A stretch of 64,000 nt of DNA from Macrostomum hystrix (GCA_950097015.1 CATNEN010000038.1:5377001-5441000), one strand, 5' to 3'. Counted from the first letter of the stretch, positions 1-12,885 are shown. Made by a program: numbers and translations. The notes: generated from the sequence alone by a model not told the origin.

Positions 1-1126
1 ATGGATGGATGGTGTTTGTGTATGGATGGATGGATGGTGTTTGTGTATGGATGGATGGATGGTGTTTGTGTATGGATGGATGGATGGTGTTTGTGTATGG
101 ATGGATGGATGGTGTTTGTGAATGGATGGATGGATGGTGTTTGTGTATGGATGGATGGATGGTGTTTGTGAATGGATGGATGGTATTTGTGTATGGATGG
201 ATGGATGGTGTTTGTGTATGGATGGATGGATGGTGTTTGTGTATGGATGGATGGATGGTATTTGTGTATGGATGGATGGATGGTGTTTGTGTATGGATGG
301 ATGGATGGTGTTTGTGTATGAATGGATGGATGGTGTTTGTGTATGGATGGATGGATGGTGTTTGTGAATGGATGGATGGATGGTGTTTGTGAATGGATGG
401 ATGGTGTTTGTGTATGGATGGATGGTGTTTGTGAATGGATGGATGGTGTTTGTGTATGGATGGATGGTGTTTGTGTATGGATGGATGGCATTTGTGTATG
501 GATGGATGGTGTTTGTGTATGGATGGATGGATGGTGTTTGTGTATGGATGGATGGTGTTTGTGTATGGATGGATGGTGTTTGTGCATGGATGGATGGATG
601 GTGTTTGTGAATGGATGGATGGATGGTGTTTGTGTATGGATGGATGGATGGTGTTTGTGAATGGATGGATGGATGGTGTTTGTGTATGGATCGATGGTGT
701 TTGTGCATGGATGGATGGATGGTGTTTGTGAATGGATGGATGGTGTTTGTGAATGGATGGATGGATGGTGTTTGTGAATGGATGGATGGTGTTTGTGGAT
801 GAATGGATGGTGTTAGTGGATGAATGGATGGTGTTTGTGGATGAATGGATGGTGTTTGTGGATGGATGGATGGTGTTTGTGCATGGATGGATGGTGTTTG
901 TGAATGGATGGATGGTGTTTGTGGATGAATGGATGGTATTTGTGGATGAATGGATGGTGTTTGTGAATGGATGGATGGTGTTTGTGAATGGATGGATGGT
1001 GTTTGTGAATGGATGGATGGTGTTTGTGGATGAATGGATGGTGTTTGTGGATGAATGGATGGTGTTTGTGGATGAATGGATGGATGGTGTTTGTGGAAGA
1101 ATGGATGGATGGATGGTGTTTGGATA
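1..1126. repeat. Minisatellite, 20-24 bp unit (GGATGG/TGTTTGTG)
   Basis: The window opens inside an array built from a run of two to four ATGG tetramers followed by TGTTTGTGTA or TGTTTGTGAA. The number of ATGG tetramers varies, so unit length changes in steps of four. Toward the right end a variant GTGGATGA becomes common. The array continues past the left edge. Both strands have open frames throughout, which are by-products of the repeat. Confidence 0.97.
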
Positions 1127-1471
1127 CAGGTCGATGGGAGGTGGATGTGAGCAATGAAGTCCTCAGTGAGTCTGCCATTTCAAAGAACCGGATTCAGGCA
1201 GCGCTGGCTGCACTTTTCCATTTCTGGCCAGGCTGGAAACTGCGGAGCAAGCAATGTCAAACTCGCGCGCCCATTCGCCTCGCGATAAAACAAACAGGCG
1301 GAAGTCGCAAGGCCCATTTCAATGTTGCAGAGCGATGCAGCCAATCTGTCATTGATCGCTAAGGGCAACGCGCCGAGGTCCGGAGAGCAGAGTCAACCGC
1401 AAGCTCATGCCGGGTGCCAAAACCTGCTGCGTGAACAGAGGGACTCGGCTGATGGGGGGCCGCAAAGCCGA

Positions 1472-1585
1472 CCAATGAGAGACCTGCTGGCTTGAATGAC
1501 GAAAGTACAAAATGGTATTTAAGTTTCCCCCGAGCTAAGCAGGTGATTTTCACAAAGCTACACAATATCCAGTTTGAGTAGAACA
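1472..1585 (+). promoter_or_regulatory. Candidate promoter (CCAAT box, TATA-like box)
   Basis: A CCAAT box lies at 1472-1476 and a TATA-like TATTTAA at 1516-1522, upstream of an ATG at 1586. The order and spacing suit an animal RNA polymerase II promoter reading rightward. It is judged only from motifs, so the call is tentative. Confidence 0.35.
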
Positions 1586-1816
1586 ATGAGCTCAGAATCA
1601 GACACGGACGCTGCGGTCCACAGCAAGAGAAAAAGTGCCAACACAGCGAACAGCAAGCAGCAGCAGCAGCAGCAAAATAAGAAGAAGCCGCAGAAGAAGC
1701 ACAAGGAGGAGCATCGAGAACGGCGCCGGGTCGCCGGAGCGTCCAAGTTCAGCCACTCGACAGCCGGCCGAGGCAACACCAGAGACCGGGAGAGCGAGGT
1801 CTGCGCCCTGCTGTAA
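1586..1816 (+). CDS. Possible short or first-exon coding region, Ser/Lys/Gln-rich, unknown
   Basis: An open frame of 76 codons begins with ATG at 1586 (reading MSSESDTDAAVHSKRK), continues through a run of six glutamines and a strongly basic stretch (KKPQKKHKEEHRERRR), and stops at 1814. A possible splice donor, GAGCGAG/GTCTGC, lies near 1798, so this could be the first exon of a longer gene rather than a complete one. It resembles no family I recognise; acidic Ser-rich followed by basic low-complexity sequence suits an unstructured nuclear protein N-terminus. GC content is higher than in the surroundings and promoter-like motifs lie upstream. No partner exon could be found in the 4 kb downstream, which is filled with minisatellites. 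Confidence 0.3.
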   Translation: MSSESDTDAAVHSKRKSANTANSKQQQQQQNKKKPQKKHKEEHRERRRVAGASKFSHSTAGRGNTRDRESEVCALL

Positions 1817-2154
1817 CGCTGACGGAACTGCGTCCAGTCTAGTCGGCTTTACACGACTCTGAAGTTCTCAAAACTTTTTCGACTACTTAATATCCCAGCT
1901 TATAGAACTCGAGTAGGTCAGCAGGTTGGATTATCGATTTTTTACTGGCTACAAAAACCTCACTTTGACGAGTAAAGTATTGCGCTATAAAATTGCATGC
2001 GCTTTTTAGTTTTATCTACACTGATGCTAACTATCTATCTACAGGTCTACAGTACGCATTAAACATTCATCGATAACAGGACACAGGTTTTTGCTAAAAC
2101 AAAGATTTTTAATTTGTAATCATTGTCTTTTTGCTGTTGTTGAGAAAACAAGAG

Positions 2155-2770
2155 AGAGACAAGAAGGTGAGAGCGGCGATCCACAGAGAGATGGAGACAA
2201 GAAGGTGAGAGCGGCGATCCACAGACAGAGACAAGGTGAGAGCGGCGATCCACAGAGAGAGAGAGACAATGTGAGAGCGGCGATCCACAGAGAGACAAGA
2301 AGGTGAGAGCGGCGATCCACAGAGAGACAAGAAGGTGAGAGCGGCGATCCACAGAGAGACAAGAAGGTGAGAGCGGCGATCGACAGAGAGACAAGAAGGT
2401 GAGAGCGGCGATCCACAGAGAGACAAGAAGGTGAGAGCGGCGATCCACAGAGAGACAAGAAGGTGAGAGCGGCGATCCACAGAGAGACAAGAAGGTGAGA
2501 GCGGCGATCCACAGAGAGACAAGAAGGTGAGAGCGGCGATCCACAGAGAGACAAGAAGGTGAGAGCGGCGATCCACAGAGAGACAAGAAGGTGAGAGCGG
2601 CGATCCACAGAGAGACAAGAAGGTGAGAGCGGCGATCCACAGAGAGACAAGAAGGTGAGAGCGGCGATCCACAGAGAGACAAGAAGGTGAGAGCGGCGAT
2701 CCACAGAGAGACAAGAAGGTGAGAGCGGCGATCCACAGAGAGACAAGAAGGTGAGAGCGGCGATCCACAA
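2155..2770. repeat. Minisatellite, 32 bp unit (GAGAGCGGCGATCCACAGAG)
   Basis: About 19 copies of a 32 bp unit containing GAGAGCGGCGATCCACAGAG then AGACAAGAAGGT. The left three or four copies are irregular in length; copies from about 2290 onward are nearly identical, with one C-to-G change near 2381. This fits growth by recent duplication at the right end. The minus-strand open frames of over 200 codons across it are repeat artefacts. Confidence 0.97.
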
Positions 2771-3384
2771 TAAGGCCAGTGCTTCACTGATTCAAAAGAA
2801 GACTGTAACTAAATACCGTTATTCAAATGTGATCTCTAAAATAATCGAATTGAATTCATAACATTAGGCGGAATTTTTTGTGAGAAAAAGATACAAGAAG
2901 CTTAGACGAATTTCTACAGAGGCAGTCTTGTATTCTTGTTGCTTGAAAACGCTCGATTTGAAATCAATAAATTGAGCCAAAAACATAATATAGCATATAA
3001 AAAATTAACACCAGAATAACTGAAACAACTCATTAGTACCTGACTGGACAGCAGACACAAACAAGGAAAAAAAATGTAAATATTTCTGCAACTCGATACT
3101 GAATAAAGCAAACAATAATCTACACATACTACATACAGTTATACATAGTAAGTGCGCGAAAACATTTTAACCAGCTGATTATTATTCTGCTAAAATGCTT
3201 ACTTAAGACTAAACTGAACAGAATTGCAGACACAGGGGTATGCATTTCTATTAAATAGAACTAGATAATAAATCTGATAGTATTGCTTAAGTTTAGTACT
3301 CGATAAGAATTTGTTCAGATACCGACACGTTGCAATTAACGCCCTTCAAATTTTGTTTTTTAGGAAAGCCAAGCCTGAATCTTT
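2771..3384. other. AT-rich spacer, nothing recognised
   Basis: Non-repetitive AT-rich DNA between two arrays. No open frame with coding character, no RNA gene and no clear regulatory site was seen. Confidence 0.6.
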
Positions 3385-4600
3385 GACCTCAGGATCCCTG
3401 AGGATAATTGTCCTTGACCTGAGGATCCCTAAAGATAATTGTCCTTGACCTGAGGATCCCTAAAGATAATTGTCCTTGACCTGAGGATAATTGTCCTTGA
3501 CCTGAGGATCCCTAAGGATAATTGTCCTTGACCTGAGGATCCCTGAGGATAATTTTCCTTGACCTGAGGATCCCTGAAGATATTTGTCCTTGACCTGAGG
3601 ATCCCTGAGGATAATTGTCCTTGACCTGAGGATCCCTAAGGATAATTGTCCTTGACCTGAGGATCCCTGAGGATAATTTTCCTTGACCTGAGGATCCCTG
3701 AGGACAATTGTCCTTGACCTGAGGATAATTGTCCTTGACCTGAGGATCCCTGAGGATAATTTTCCTTGACCTGAGGATCCCTGAGGACAATTGTCCTTGA
3801 CCTGAGGATAATTGTCCTTGACCTGGGGATCCCTAAGGATAATTGTCCTTGACCTGAGGATCCCTGAGGATAATTGTCCTTGACCTGAGGATCCCTAAGG
3901 ATAATTGTCCTTGACCTGAGGATCCCTGAGGATAATTTTCCTTGACCTGAGGATCCCTGAGGATAATTTTCCTTGACCTGAGGATCCCTGAGGACAATTG
4001 TCCTTGACCTGAGGATAATTGTCCTTGACCTGGGGATCCCTAAGGATAATTGTCCTTGACCTGAGGATCCCTGAGGATAATTGTCCTTGACCTGAGGATC
4101 CCTAAGGATAATTGTCCTTGACCTGAGGATCCCTGAGGATAATTTTCCTTGACCTGAGGATCCCTGAGGACAATTGTCCTTGACCTGAGGATAATTGTCC
4201 TTGACCTGGGGATCCCTGAGGATAATTTTCCTTGACCTGAGGATCCCTGAGGACAATTGTCCTTGACCTGAGGATAATTGTCCTTGACCTGAGGATCCCT
4301 AAGGATAATTGTCCTTGACCTGAGGATCTTTAAGGATAATTGTCCTTGACCTGAGGATCCCTGAGGATAATTTTCCTTGACCTGAGGATCCCTGAGGACA
4401 ATTGTCCTTGACCTGAGGATCCCTGAGGACAATTGTCCTTGACCTGAGGATCCCTGAGGATAATTGTCCTTGACCTGAGGATCCCTGAGGATAATTGTCC
4501 TTGACTTGAGGATCTGGGATCATTTTCTTTGACTTGATGATATCGCGTAATTGTTTTCTGACATGAAGATCACGGATAATTGTCCTCGACCTGAATATAC
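3385..4600. repeat. Minisatellite, 31 bp unit with 16 bp half-units (CCTTGACCTGAGGATCCC)
   Basis: Around 40 units of CCTTGACCTGAGGATCCC plus (T/G)GAGGATAATTGT. Shortened copies lacking the GATCCCTGAG segment are interspersed at regular positions, giving a higher-order pattern. Copies decay into degenerate forms between 4500 and 4600. The 31 bp period is not a multiple of three, yet minus-strand frames stay open for up to 206 codons by chance of composition. Confidence 0.96.
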
Positions 4601-5319
4601 CAATCGACTAATAATTAGGTAAGCTAAAGAAGTTAAGTTAAGAAAAGTTAAGGTAAGGTGAAGAATTTGCATCTTTGACCACAAAGGTAAAAATTATTAT
4701 TTTAGCAGAAAAATGCGATGCTCACCTTGCAGTTTGATTTCATTTGAGAAAAGCCAGGAGCTGAAAAGTGAGCTATAGTTACTACGAGCTCACAATTGTT
4801 CATGAGCTCGTTAAGCTGAGATTATGCGATTAAACAATAGAGTTTTGTAATTTGCTCGAAAAGAACATTTCGCAACTTGACTCAAGAAAAAAAACATTTT
4901 CTTACTTGTAGTGTAGATTTCAAAATAATCTACACTGTGCGCTTATAACTACTGACACACTATCAGCAAGTAGGAAAGTTAGAAAGTGATTTTAAAGAAT
5001 AGGAAAAAAGAAAATTAGATTACATTATCAATCAAGTGAGCAAGCAAGACTGTGTTAAATAGAGAATTGTGTAAAAAAATAAACAAAAAATAATAAACTA
5101 AAGAAATCAGCAACAGTTTAAGACTCGGGAATGTCCAGATTCACTACAGGTGGAGTTAAACAAATACATATATGCCCTTGCTGTGTCCCGTGCCAGCAAT
5201 CAAGGATCTGACAGAAATTCACAAAGTGGGTAAACATGTGGAGCGGCGCGATAGAACAAGCCTTTAACAACTTCAGAATGAACTACAAATATTAAACATT
5301 GCGATGCTCACTGCGACAG
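4601..5319. other. AT-rich spacer, nothing recognised
   Basis: AT-rich sequence with A/T runs and no supported gene. It lies downstream of the 3' end of the inositol kinase gene. Confidence 0.6.
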
Positions 5320-5727
5320 CTCGGTGAGCATCTGAGAAGGTAAGTGTGCTCACTATAAGCATCTGGGAGATGTGTGCTCACTATGAGCATATGGTAGACG
5401 TGTACTCACTATGATCATCTAGGAGTTGTGTGCTCACTATGATCATCTGGGAGTTGTGTGCTCGCTATGAGCATGTGGGAGTTGTGTGCTCGCTATGATC
5501 ATCTGGGAGTTGTGTGCTCGCTATGAGCATCTGGGAGTTGTGTGCTCACTATGAGCATCTGGGAGTTGTGTGCTCGCTATGAGCATCTGGGAGTTGTGTG
5601 CTCACTATGAGCATCTGGGAGTTGTGTGCTCACTATGAGCATCTGGGAGATGTGTGCTCACTATGAGCATCTGGGAGTTGTGTGCTCACTATGAGCATCT
5701 GGGAGTTGTGTGCTCACTATGAGCATC
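5320..5727. repeat. Minisatellite, 28 bp unit, abutting the kinase stop codon
   Basis: About 14 copies of a unit containing TGTGTGCTCACTATGAGCAT then CTGGGAGT. Variants change CTCACT to CTCGCT and GAGCAT to GATCAT. The last copy runs straight into the inositol kinase stop codon at 5728-5730, so on the gene strand the array forms the start of the 3' UTR or of an undetected last intron. Confidence 0.95.
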
Positions 5728-8700
5728 TTAGCTGGCGATAGACTTTACTGTCATATGAGCGAACATGCCAATGAGATTGTCCAAGCCAGTAAGGTAGCCG
5801 TCCTCGTGGTTGCCCTGCAGCCATTCGTCGGTGTGGCTAAGCGGTCCGCCAGGCGCCAAGCGGGTCTTGCCGAAGTCGATCATCCACACGGATGCATGGC
5901 CTGGGGTCTGGTCGTGGACAAACAGCAGCGAGGAGCCAATGAACTGGAAAGTAAGAGATGTAAAGGAGAGAGTAAGTAAGAGAGAAAGTAAGGGAAAAAT
6001 GGAACTGAGGATCAGAGAGCAAAAAAATGAGGATCCGGGATTAATGAAACAGCATCTGAGATAATTGTGACTGAGGATGTGACAGGATCAATGAAAATGA
6101 GGATCTGACAGGATCAATGAAGCTGAGGATCTGACAGGATCAATGAAGCTGAGGATCTGACAGGATCAATGAAGCTGAGGATCTGACAGGATCAATGAAG
6201 CTGAGGATCTGACAGGATCAATGAAGCTGAGGATCTGACAGGATCAATGAAGCTGAGGATCTGACAGGATCAATGAAGCTGAGGATCTGACAGGATCAAT
6301 GAAGCTGAGGATCTGACAGGATCAATGAAGCTGAGGATCTGACAGGATCAATGAAGCTGAGGATCTGACAGGATCAATGAAGCTGAGGATCTGACAGGAT
6401 CAATGAAGCTGAGGATCTGACAGGATCAATGAAGCTGAGGATCTGACAGGATCAATGAAGCTGAGGATCTGACAGGATCAATGAAGCTGAGGATCTGACA
6501 GGATCAATGAAGCTGAGGATCTGACAGGATCAATGAAGCTGAGGATCTGACAGGATCAATGAAGCTGAGGATCTGACAGGATCAATTATATCAATTAAAA
6601 TGAGGATCTGGGATCAAGGAGATTAAGGAGACGGAATTAGTTAAAATGAGGAACTTGTATCAGACCTCTCTCTGAGCGAAGATTTCAGACTTGGCCAAAG
6701 CTTGGCGCAGTCGACGCAGCCTAGTCAGGTAGGCGTCGCGCAAGTCACCGCGGCCCTCCACGAATCCGGCCAGAGTGTCAGCCACCTCAGGTCGGTTTCT
6801 CAAGCGCTTCAGGTCCACATGAGGAGGCCGGTCGGCGGCCAACTGCTGCAGGCCGTCAATGCGGAAGGCCAGGGTGGCTGTGGAGGACAACTGCTCGCGC
6901 CACATCATGTAGCGGGGCTTAGCCACGCCGCAGGCTTCCAGCTCCTCGGTCGTTGGCGCTGACGGGTCCACCTCCACCATCTTGTCGTAGAGATCCCGTC
7001 TCGGCTTGGGATCGCCTGTGGGTAGTGGCGTGACGGATAAAGGTGAGATTTTGAAGGACAATGACACAGAGAAATAGATGGGATTTTAAAGGACAGTGAG
7101 ACAGATAAAAGTAGGATTTTAAGGGACAATGAGAAATTGTTAAATTGGCCTACCCTCTAGCTCGGACTCCAGGTAGGTCCTCGAGCCCATCTTGCAGTCC
7201 ATGAGGCCAGTGCAGCCGGGGAAGTCGGCAAGTAGGTCCTGCATCTCCAGACAGTCCGTGCCGTCATCAAGCCGGACGGTGCCAAAGTAGCGGGGAACGA
7301 ATTCGCTCAGCTGAGCATCAGCGGCGAGCAGTTTCAGGCAGTCAGCCTCGCATTGGCAGAGCACTTTGAGCACAGTGCCAGGACGAAGGCCGGGTCGGAA
7401 ATTCTCCCGATGTCCGGAAAGCTGAACCCAGGGATAGAGCTCCTGACCTCCGGCGGGGGTGTCTGCTCGCTGGACAAACGGTGCACTGAGGGCCGGGGCG
7501 CTGTGCAACTGCTTCCATGACTCCAGCGCCTGCGGGTTGGGATGAGCGATCCTGAGGAATCAGTGGATGGGATGAGGAATCCTGAGGAATCAGTGGATGG
7601 AATGAGGGATCCTGAGGAATCAGTGGATGGGACGAGGAATCCTGAGGAATCAGAGGATGGGATGAGGAATCCTGAGGAATCAGTGGATGGGAGGAGGAAT
7701 CCTGAGGAATCAGTGGATGGGAGGAGGAATCCTGAGGAATCAGTGGATGGGATGAGGAATCCTGAGGAATCAGTGGATGGGACGAGGAATCCTGAGGAAT
7801 CAGTGGATGGGATGAGGAATCCTGAGGAATCAGTGGATGGGATGAGGAATCCTGAGGAATCAGAGGATGGGATGAGGAATCCTGAGGAATCAGTGGATGG
7901 GAGGAGGAATCCTGAGGAATCAGTGGATGGGATGAGGAATCCTGAGGAATCAGTGGATGGGATGAGGAATCCTGAGGAATCAGTGGATGGGATGAAGAAT
8001 CCTGAGGAATCAGTGGATGGGATGAGGAATCCTGAGGAATCAGTGGATGGGATGAGGAATCCTGAGGAATCAGTGGATGGGATGAGGAATCCTGAGGAAT
8101 CAGTGGATGGGATGAGGAATCCTGAGGAATCAGAGGATGGGATGAGGAATCCTGAGGAATCAGTGGACGGGATGAGGAATCCTGAGGAATCAGTGGATGG
8201 GATGAGGAATCCTGAGGAATCAGTGGATGGGATGAGGAATCCTGAGGAATCAGTGGATGGGATGAGGAATCCTGAGGAATCAGAGGATGGGATGAGGAAT
8301 CCTGAGGAATCAGAGGATGGGATGAGGGATCCTGAGGAATCAGTGGATGGGATGAGGAATCCTGAGGAATCAGTGGATGGGATGAGGAATCCTGAGGAAT
8401 CAGTGGATGGGATGAGGGATCCTGAGGAATCAGTGGATGGGATGAGGAATCCTGAGGAATCAGTGGATGGGATGAGGAATCCTGAGGAATCAGTGGATGG
8501 GATGAGGAATCCTGAGGAATCAGTGGATGGGATGAAGAATCCTGAGGAATCAGTGGATGGGATGAGGAATCCTGAGGAATCAGTGGATGGGACGAGGAAT
8601 CCTGAGGAATCAGTGGATGGGATGAGGAATCCTGAGGAATCAGTGGATGGGATGAGGAATCCTGAGGAATCAGTGGATGGGATGAGGAATCCTGAGGAAT

Positions 8701-9588
8701 CAGTGGATGGGAGGAGGAATCCTGAGGAATCAGTGGATGGGATGAGGAATCCTGAGGAATCAGTGGATGGGATGAGGAATCCTGAGGAATCAGTGGATGG
8801 GATGAGGAATCCTGAGGAATCAGTGGATGGGATGAGGAATCCTGAGGAATCAGTGGATGGGATGAGGAATCCTGAGGAATCAGTGGATGGGATGAGGAAT
8901 CCTGAGGAATCAGTGGATGGGATGAGGAATCCTGAGGAATCAGTGGATGGGATGAGGAATCCTGAGGAATCAGTGGATGGGATGAGGAATCCTGAGGAAT
9001 CAGTGGATGGGATGAGGAATCCTGAGGAATCAGTGGATGGGATGAGGAATCCTGAGGAATCAGTGGATGGGATGAGGAATCCTGAGGAATCAGTGGACGG
9101 GATGAGGAATCCTGAGGAATCAGTGGATGGGATGAGGAATCCTGAGGAATCAGTGGATGGGATGAGGAATCCTGATGAATCAGTGGATGGGATGAGGAAT
9201 CCTGAGGAATCAGTGGATGGGATGAGGAATCCTGAGGAATCAGTTGATGGGATGAGGAATCCTGAGGAATCAGTGGACGGGATGAGGAATCCTGAGGAAT
9301 CAGTGGATGGGATGAGGAATCCTGAAGAATAGGTGTATGGATTAGAGATTCTGAAGACTCAGTGATGAAGCCATATTGAAGTAATAGAAGATTAGAAGCA
9401 CTTACCTCAGCCTCAGTCAAGCCAGACTCAATCAGTGCAGCTAGCTGATCGACTGGTGGCAGATTAGCAATAGGCTTACGTGATTCATTTACATTGTTGC
9501 CACTTTCAGAATGCAGCTTTTCTGGATTGCTAGTATCCACACCATTTTTAGCAACATCTCCATTTAGATTTACAGTGATTGATGTCAT
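5728..9588 (-). CDS. Inositol-trisphosphate 3-kinase (IP3K family), 4 exons
   Basis: Phosphorylates Ins(1,4,5)P3 to Ins(1,3,4,5)P4, ending the calcium-release signal. Exons, in transcription order: 9588-9406, 7529-7154, 7015-6666, 5943-5728; phases agree (0, 1, 0), giving 374 residues. Family landmarks: [22 protein letters not shown] (the DxK substrate/ATP motif), [28 protein letters not shown], and the catalytic MIDFGKT, followed by [13 protein letters not shown] near the C-terminus. The N-terminal 61 residues are unique and short, so this resembles the catalytic core plus the region (WKQL...) where vertebrate enzymes bind calmodulin. All three introns hold private tandem repeats. The third donor (GAG/GTCTGA) is weak. 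A donor-like ACA/GTAAAG sits 20 bases before the stop, so an extra 3' exon is possible. The family is certain; the isoform cannot be stated. Confidence 0.93.
6060..6595. repeat. Minisatellite in kinase intron 3, 26 bp unit
   Basis: About 20 nearly identical copies of a unit containing GAGGATCTGACAGGATCAAT. The array fills most of the 722 bp intron at 5944-6665. In the sense direction the unit reads CAGCTTCATTGATCC, resembling the real acceptor and exon start CCAGTTCATTGG nearby. Confidence 0.96.
7035..7135. repeat. Short tandem repeat in kinase intron 2, about 35 bp unit, 3 copies
   Basis: Three diverged copies of GGACAATGAGACAGA...GGGATTTTAA lie within the 138 bp intron at 7016-7153. This small case may show an early stage of the arrays seen in larger introns. 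Confidence 0.75.
7541..9335. repeat. Minisatellite in kinase intron 1, 30 bp unit, about 60 copies
   Basis: The unit contains GATGAGGAATCCTGAGGAAT followed by CAGTGGATGG. The 30-base register holds without a single insertion or deletion for nearly 1.8 kb; variation is limited to a few substitution sites. The array takes up nearly the whole 1876 bp intron at 7530-9405. Because the period is divisible by three and lacks stops, both strands stay open (about 590 and 740 codons). Confidence 0.97.
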
Positions 9589-12500
9589 TATTAACTCATG
9601 TACAATAAGAAGGATGATATTAATAGTTCAGAAACCTGAAAAAAATTAGAGCTAACTAGTTATATTAATTGTTAAAACTGTTTAAATTCTGCTACAAAAG
9701 TGACATTATAATCTATACAATAGTGTGAGTAAAATGAGGCAAGGCTAGGCTTATGAGTCCTAAGCAAACTTTCTTACATATAATATAATAGTGCTATTTT
9801 TATGTTCAACTATTTTTACATTCTTGCTGTATGCTATTATTTTCCATTTCAACTTCTCTTAGAAAGAACTAAATTTTACTAAATGTTTGTTTTAATGTAC
9901 TGAATTGTTTTGATCATGTTCCTCACCCACCCTAATTATTAATATAAATACAATTAGGCTATGACCTCTAAGAGTTAACTTTTGGTTACAGCAACTGAGT
10001 AAAAAATATGCAGTCAGTTAGACTTTTAATACTTGTGTTTATTCAGAAATATTGGATGAGTCATTTAATTATATTGAGCCTTTTAGCTATTGGGAGTGAA
10101 GAAATAGGTAAAGTTGCATTGGACTGGACAGAGGAAACAAATGGAGCTTCTGTGTGAAGAATAGGCCTAGACACAAAGCCAATAATGGATATTTAATAAT
10201 ATTTCTGTTTGATTGGGGAAACCTCCAATCTACCAGAAGCCTGAAAGGACTAGGCCTAGTATATATTGAGGTCAACTAAAAAATTTATATTGGCATTATA
10301 TTGCAATTAATTCAGTAAGTTTGAGTATTTGAAAGTGTCTTACCAGTTGGGCACTTATAATTCACTACAACAATAATTGAATAAATACCATTAACAGTTT
10401 TTCACTTACATAGGGGCCTATAATTGGGTAAATTAAAAAAATAATGACACTAGGCCTAATGTTGACTGATAATCATAATTATATTCCAGTTGCTGAAATA
10501 TGTAATTTATATCATAAGAAAAATAGCCCTATTGATGTAGACAACCTCTACCTAGTAGTCATGTTTCATAGAAAGTTACTAGTAACAAATAGTTTGTTTT
10601 AAATAATAGGGCCTACTTTGTTTAAATGAATGGAATAAATGGTTTGCCATATAAATTATTTTATTTCAATAAATTCAACATCAAGTAAGAAAAGTATAAA
10701 TAGGCCCTACACAGGAAAGGAGAGACAAAAAATCAATTTTGTTTAATACAAAGTTTGAATACAATACCAAGAAGTATACAATACCAAGAACCAAGCTTTC
10801 CTGGCTCTGGCTGTGTTCACCATGATGACAGGTAAGTCAATTAATGACTAGGCTACATCGCTACATTCTCTGCAATAAGGCAGGTCCTGGAACATCGAGG
10901 CTGGAAGTCTGCGTCATAGACTTCGAAGCAGCTATGCGCATATATTAATGCGTTAGTTAGAGGAGAGCATCGAAGAAATGTTTTAAACAGACGTTTAAAT
11001 TGATAATTAAAAAACATAAAAAATTCCAGTAGTAAACCCGCCATGCGTTATATTTGCAAGAATATTTATGAAAATTAACAAAAAGCAAATACGTAAACAA
11101 TAAAAAAAAATATATATATAAGAAAATTTGTTAAATACAACAAAAAGTTACGTAATGTTCGTGGATTTACTTTACTGTACAACAACACTGAACAAGTTGT
11201 AACCAAGGCCCACTAGGAGTAGAAGGACGGGAAACAGTGCTTCTTAGAAAAAAAATGAAGGCTGGTTTTCACGAAAAATGCACTACGGAGATAGGAAATT
11301 TTCACATTTTTGAGATTTAAATGGTGACAGCTAGCTTTTGATTGGAAGCAGATACAGTATTGTTCTTTTGATAGCTTGCCTAACATGTTGCTCTTCCGAG
11401 AGTTATTGAGTTTAGTGCATTACAATTTGATCCTCATGCAAAACAAACTGGATGAAAATCGGTTCCGCCATACAACATCGAAGTTCGTGTTAGTTGCAAC
11501 TATATTATAGTTGTGAGTGCAGTAGTTGTGAGTATTACTATTGCAACTCTGCGCCCCCTTAAAGCTGCATGGAAATATATCTGTGCAATTACGAACGTTT
11601 TTCAGTCTGTCAAACAATGCTACCCTTCCGATAAATCATACTACCCCCCCTTCATGCTTCATGCGATAATAATCCATATCGAAAAGTTATATACTGCCCC
11701 ATCGATAAACCAGGCTATATACCCCTCGACAATACCTGCTACCCCTCGACAATCCATGCTACCCTTCGACAATACATGCTACCCCCTCAATAAATCATTC
11801 TGCCCTTTTGAAAACATGTGCCATACCCTTAAAGTAATACGTTATGCCCTGGAAATCTCATTAAATTCTTTCTCCTGTTAATCTCATGCTATCTCTTTAA
11901 GAAATCATGATATTCCCTAGATATCTAGATGCTTTTCTCGACAAATTCCAAGCAATTTACGTGATATCTCATGCGTACTATCCATTGATATCTAACGCTA
12001 TATTCTTTAGTTTCATATGTCCCTTCGAAATTTTTTGGTTTCAGAAAAAAAAAAAATAATGATTGCCGCCCCTAATTTAAAAGCAAAAAAGCAAAAAAGC
12101 AAAATCGATTTGCCTATAGCTAAGATTAAAACACTATATAGTATTTTCTCCTAGTTTTGAATCTAATACGAGCTAGCTAACGATTGTAGCAATGCTCAAA
12201 ACACTTGTCTTTCGCTTTGAAAATAGGTAAAAAGGTATGTAATGCTCGAACTGTCTTCATTTAGTTTTGAATGGAATAACTTGAAGCAATGCTCGAAGAA
12301 ATGTTAAAACAAAAGAAGAATAACGAAGAATAACGCTTTTAGCTATGCTTAACATACTTTTTCTAGTTCTGAATCTGATAAGGCTTGCTAGCTGTGCTTA
12401 AAAATATTTCCTTCGTTTTTGTATCGAATAACAATTTCGGATACACTCGAAAAAATCTATATTCTGTTCTCACAGTGGGAAAAGTAAGAAGAGTAATAAT

Positions 12501-12884
12501 TATGCCAACTAATATTTGCTCAGCAGAGACCAAAATCACTATCGCCAAGTACAAATTCACATGTGGGTGCGAAAAGCAGTGACGCAATTCCATTCGATTG
12601 GTATAGTATCAGCTAGGCCCTTCTGCTCTTGTAACACACGCGCGGGAGAGAAAAGCACAGATGCAGTCATTTAAAATTGGCAGTATCGGACCCAATTCTA
12701 AAGATGGTAAATAAGTCCTTAAAAATATAGCCGAAAAGAACTGCCTTTTCGAATATTTAATGCCCTTAAAATGAAGAAACGTCTTAGAAAAAATTACTTC
12801 TGACAGCGTGCCATCCATGCACAACCAAAAAATAAACAGGATGAAATAGGTTCAGCTATACTGCAGTTAGATCGAAGCTCGTAT
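9589..12884. other. AT-rich intergenic stretch with TAGGCC motifs and decayed repeats
   Basis: No gene is supported. TAGGCC or its palindromic form TAGGCCTA recurs around 10150, 10250, 10440 and 10700. Diverged tandem copies of a roughly 27 bp unit (CTACCCCTCGACAATCCATG) occur at 11615-11870 and vaguer copies of an 80 bp motif (TAGCAATGCTC...) at 12130-12400. These look like old arrays losing their identity. Confidence 0.55.
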
Positions 12885-12885
12885 A

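Noticed and set aside
2059..2787. Minus-strand open frames of over 200 codons
   Set aside because: Entirely generated by the 32 bp minisatellite; all frames repeat the same short peptides.
7542..9332. Plus-strand frame of 596 codons ([10 protein letters not shown] repeats)
   Set aside because: By-product of a 30 bp intronic array; the intron is defined by in-phase flanking kinase exons on the other strand.
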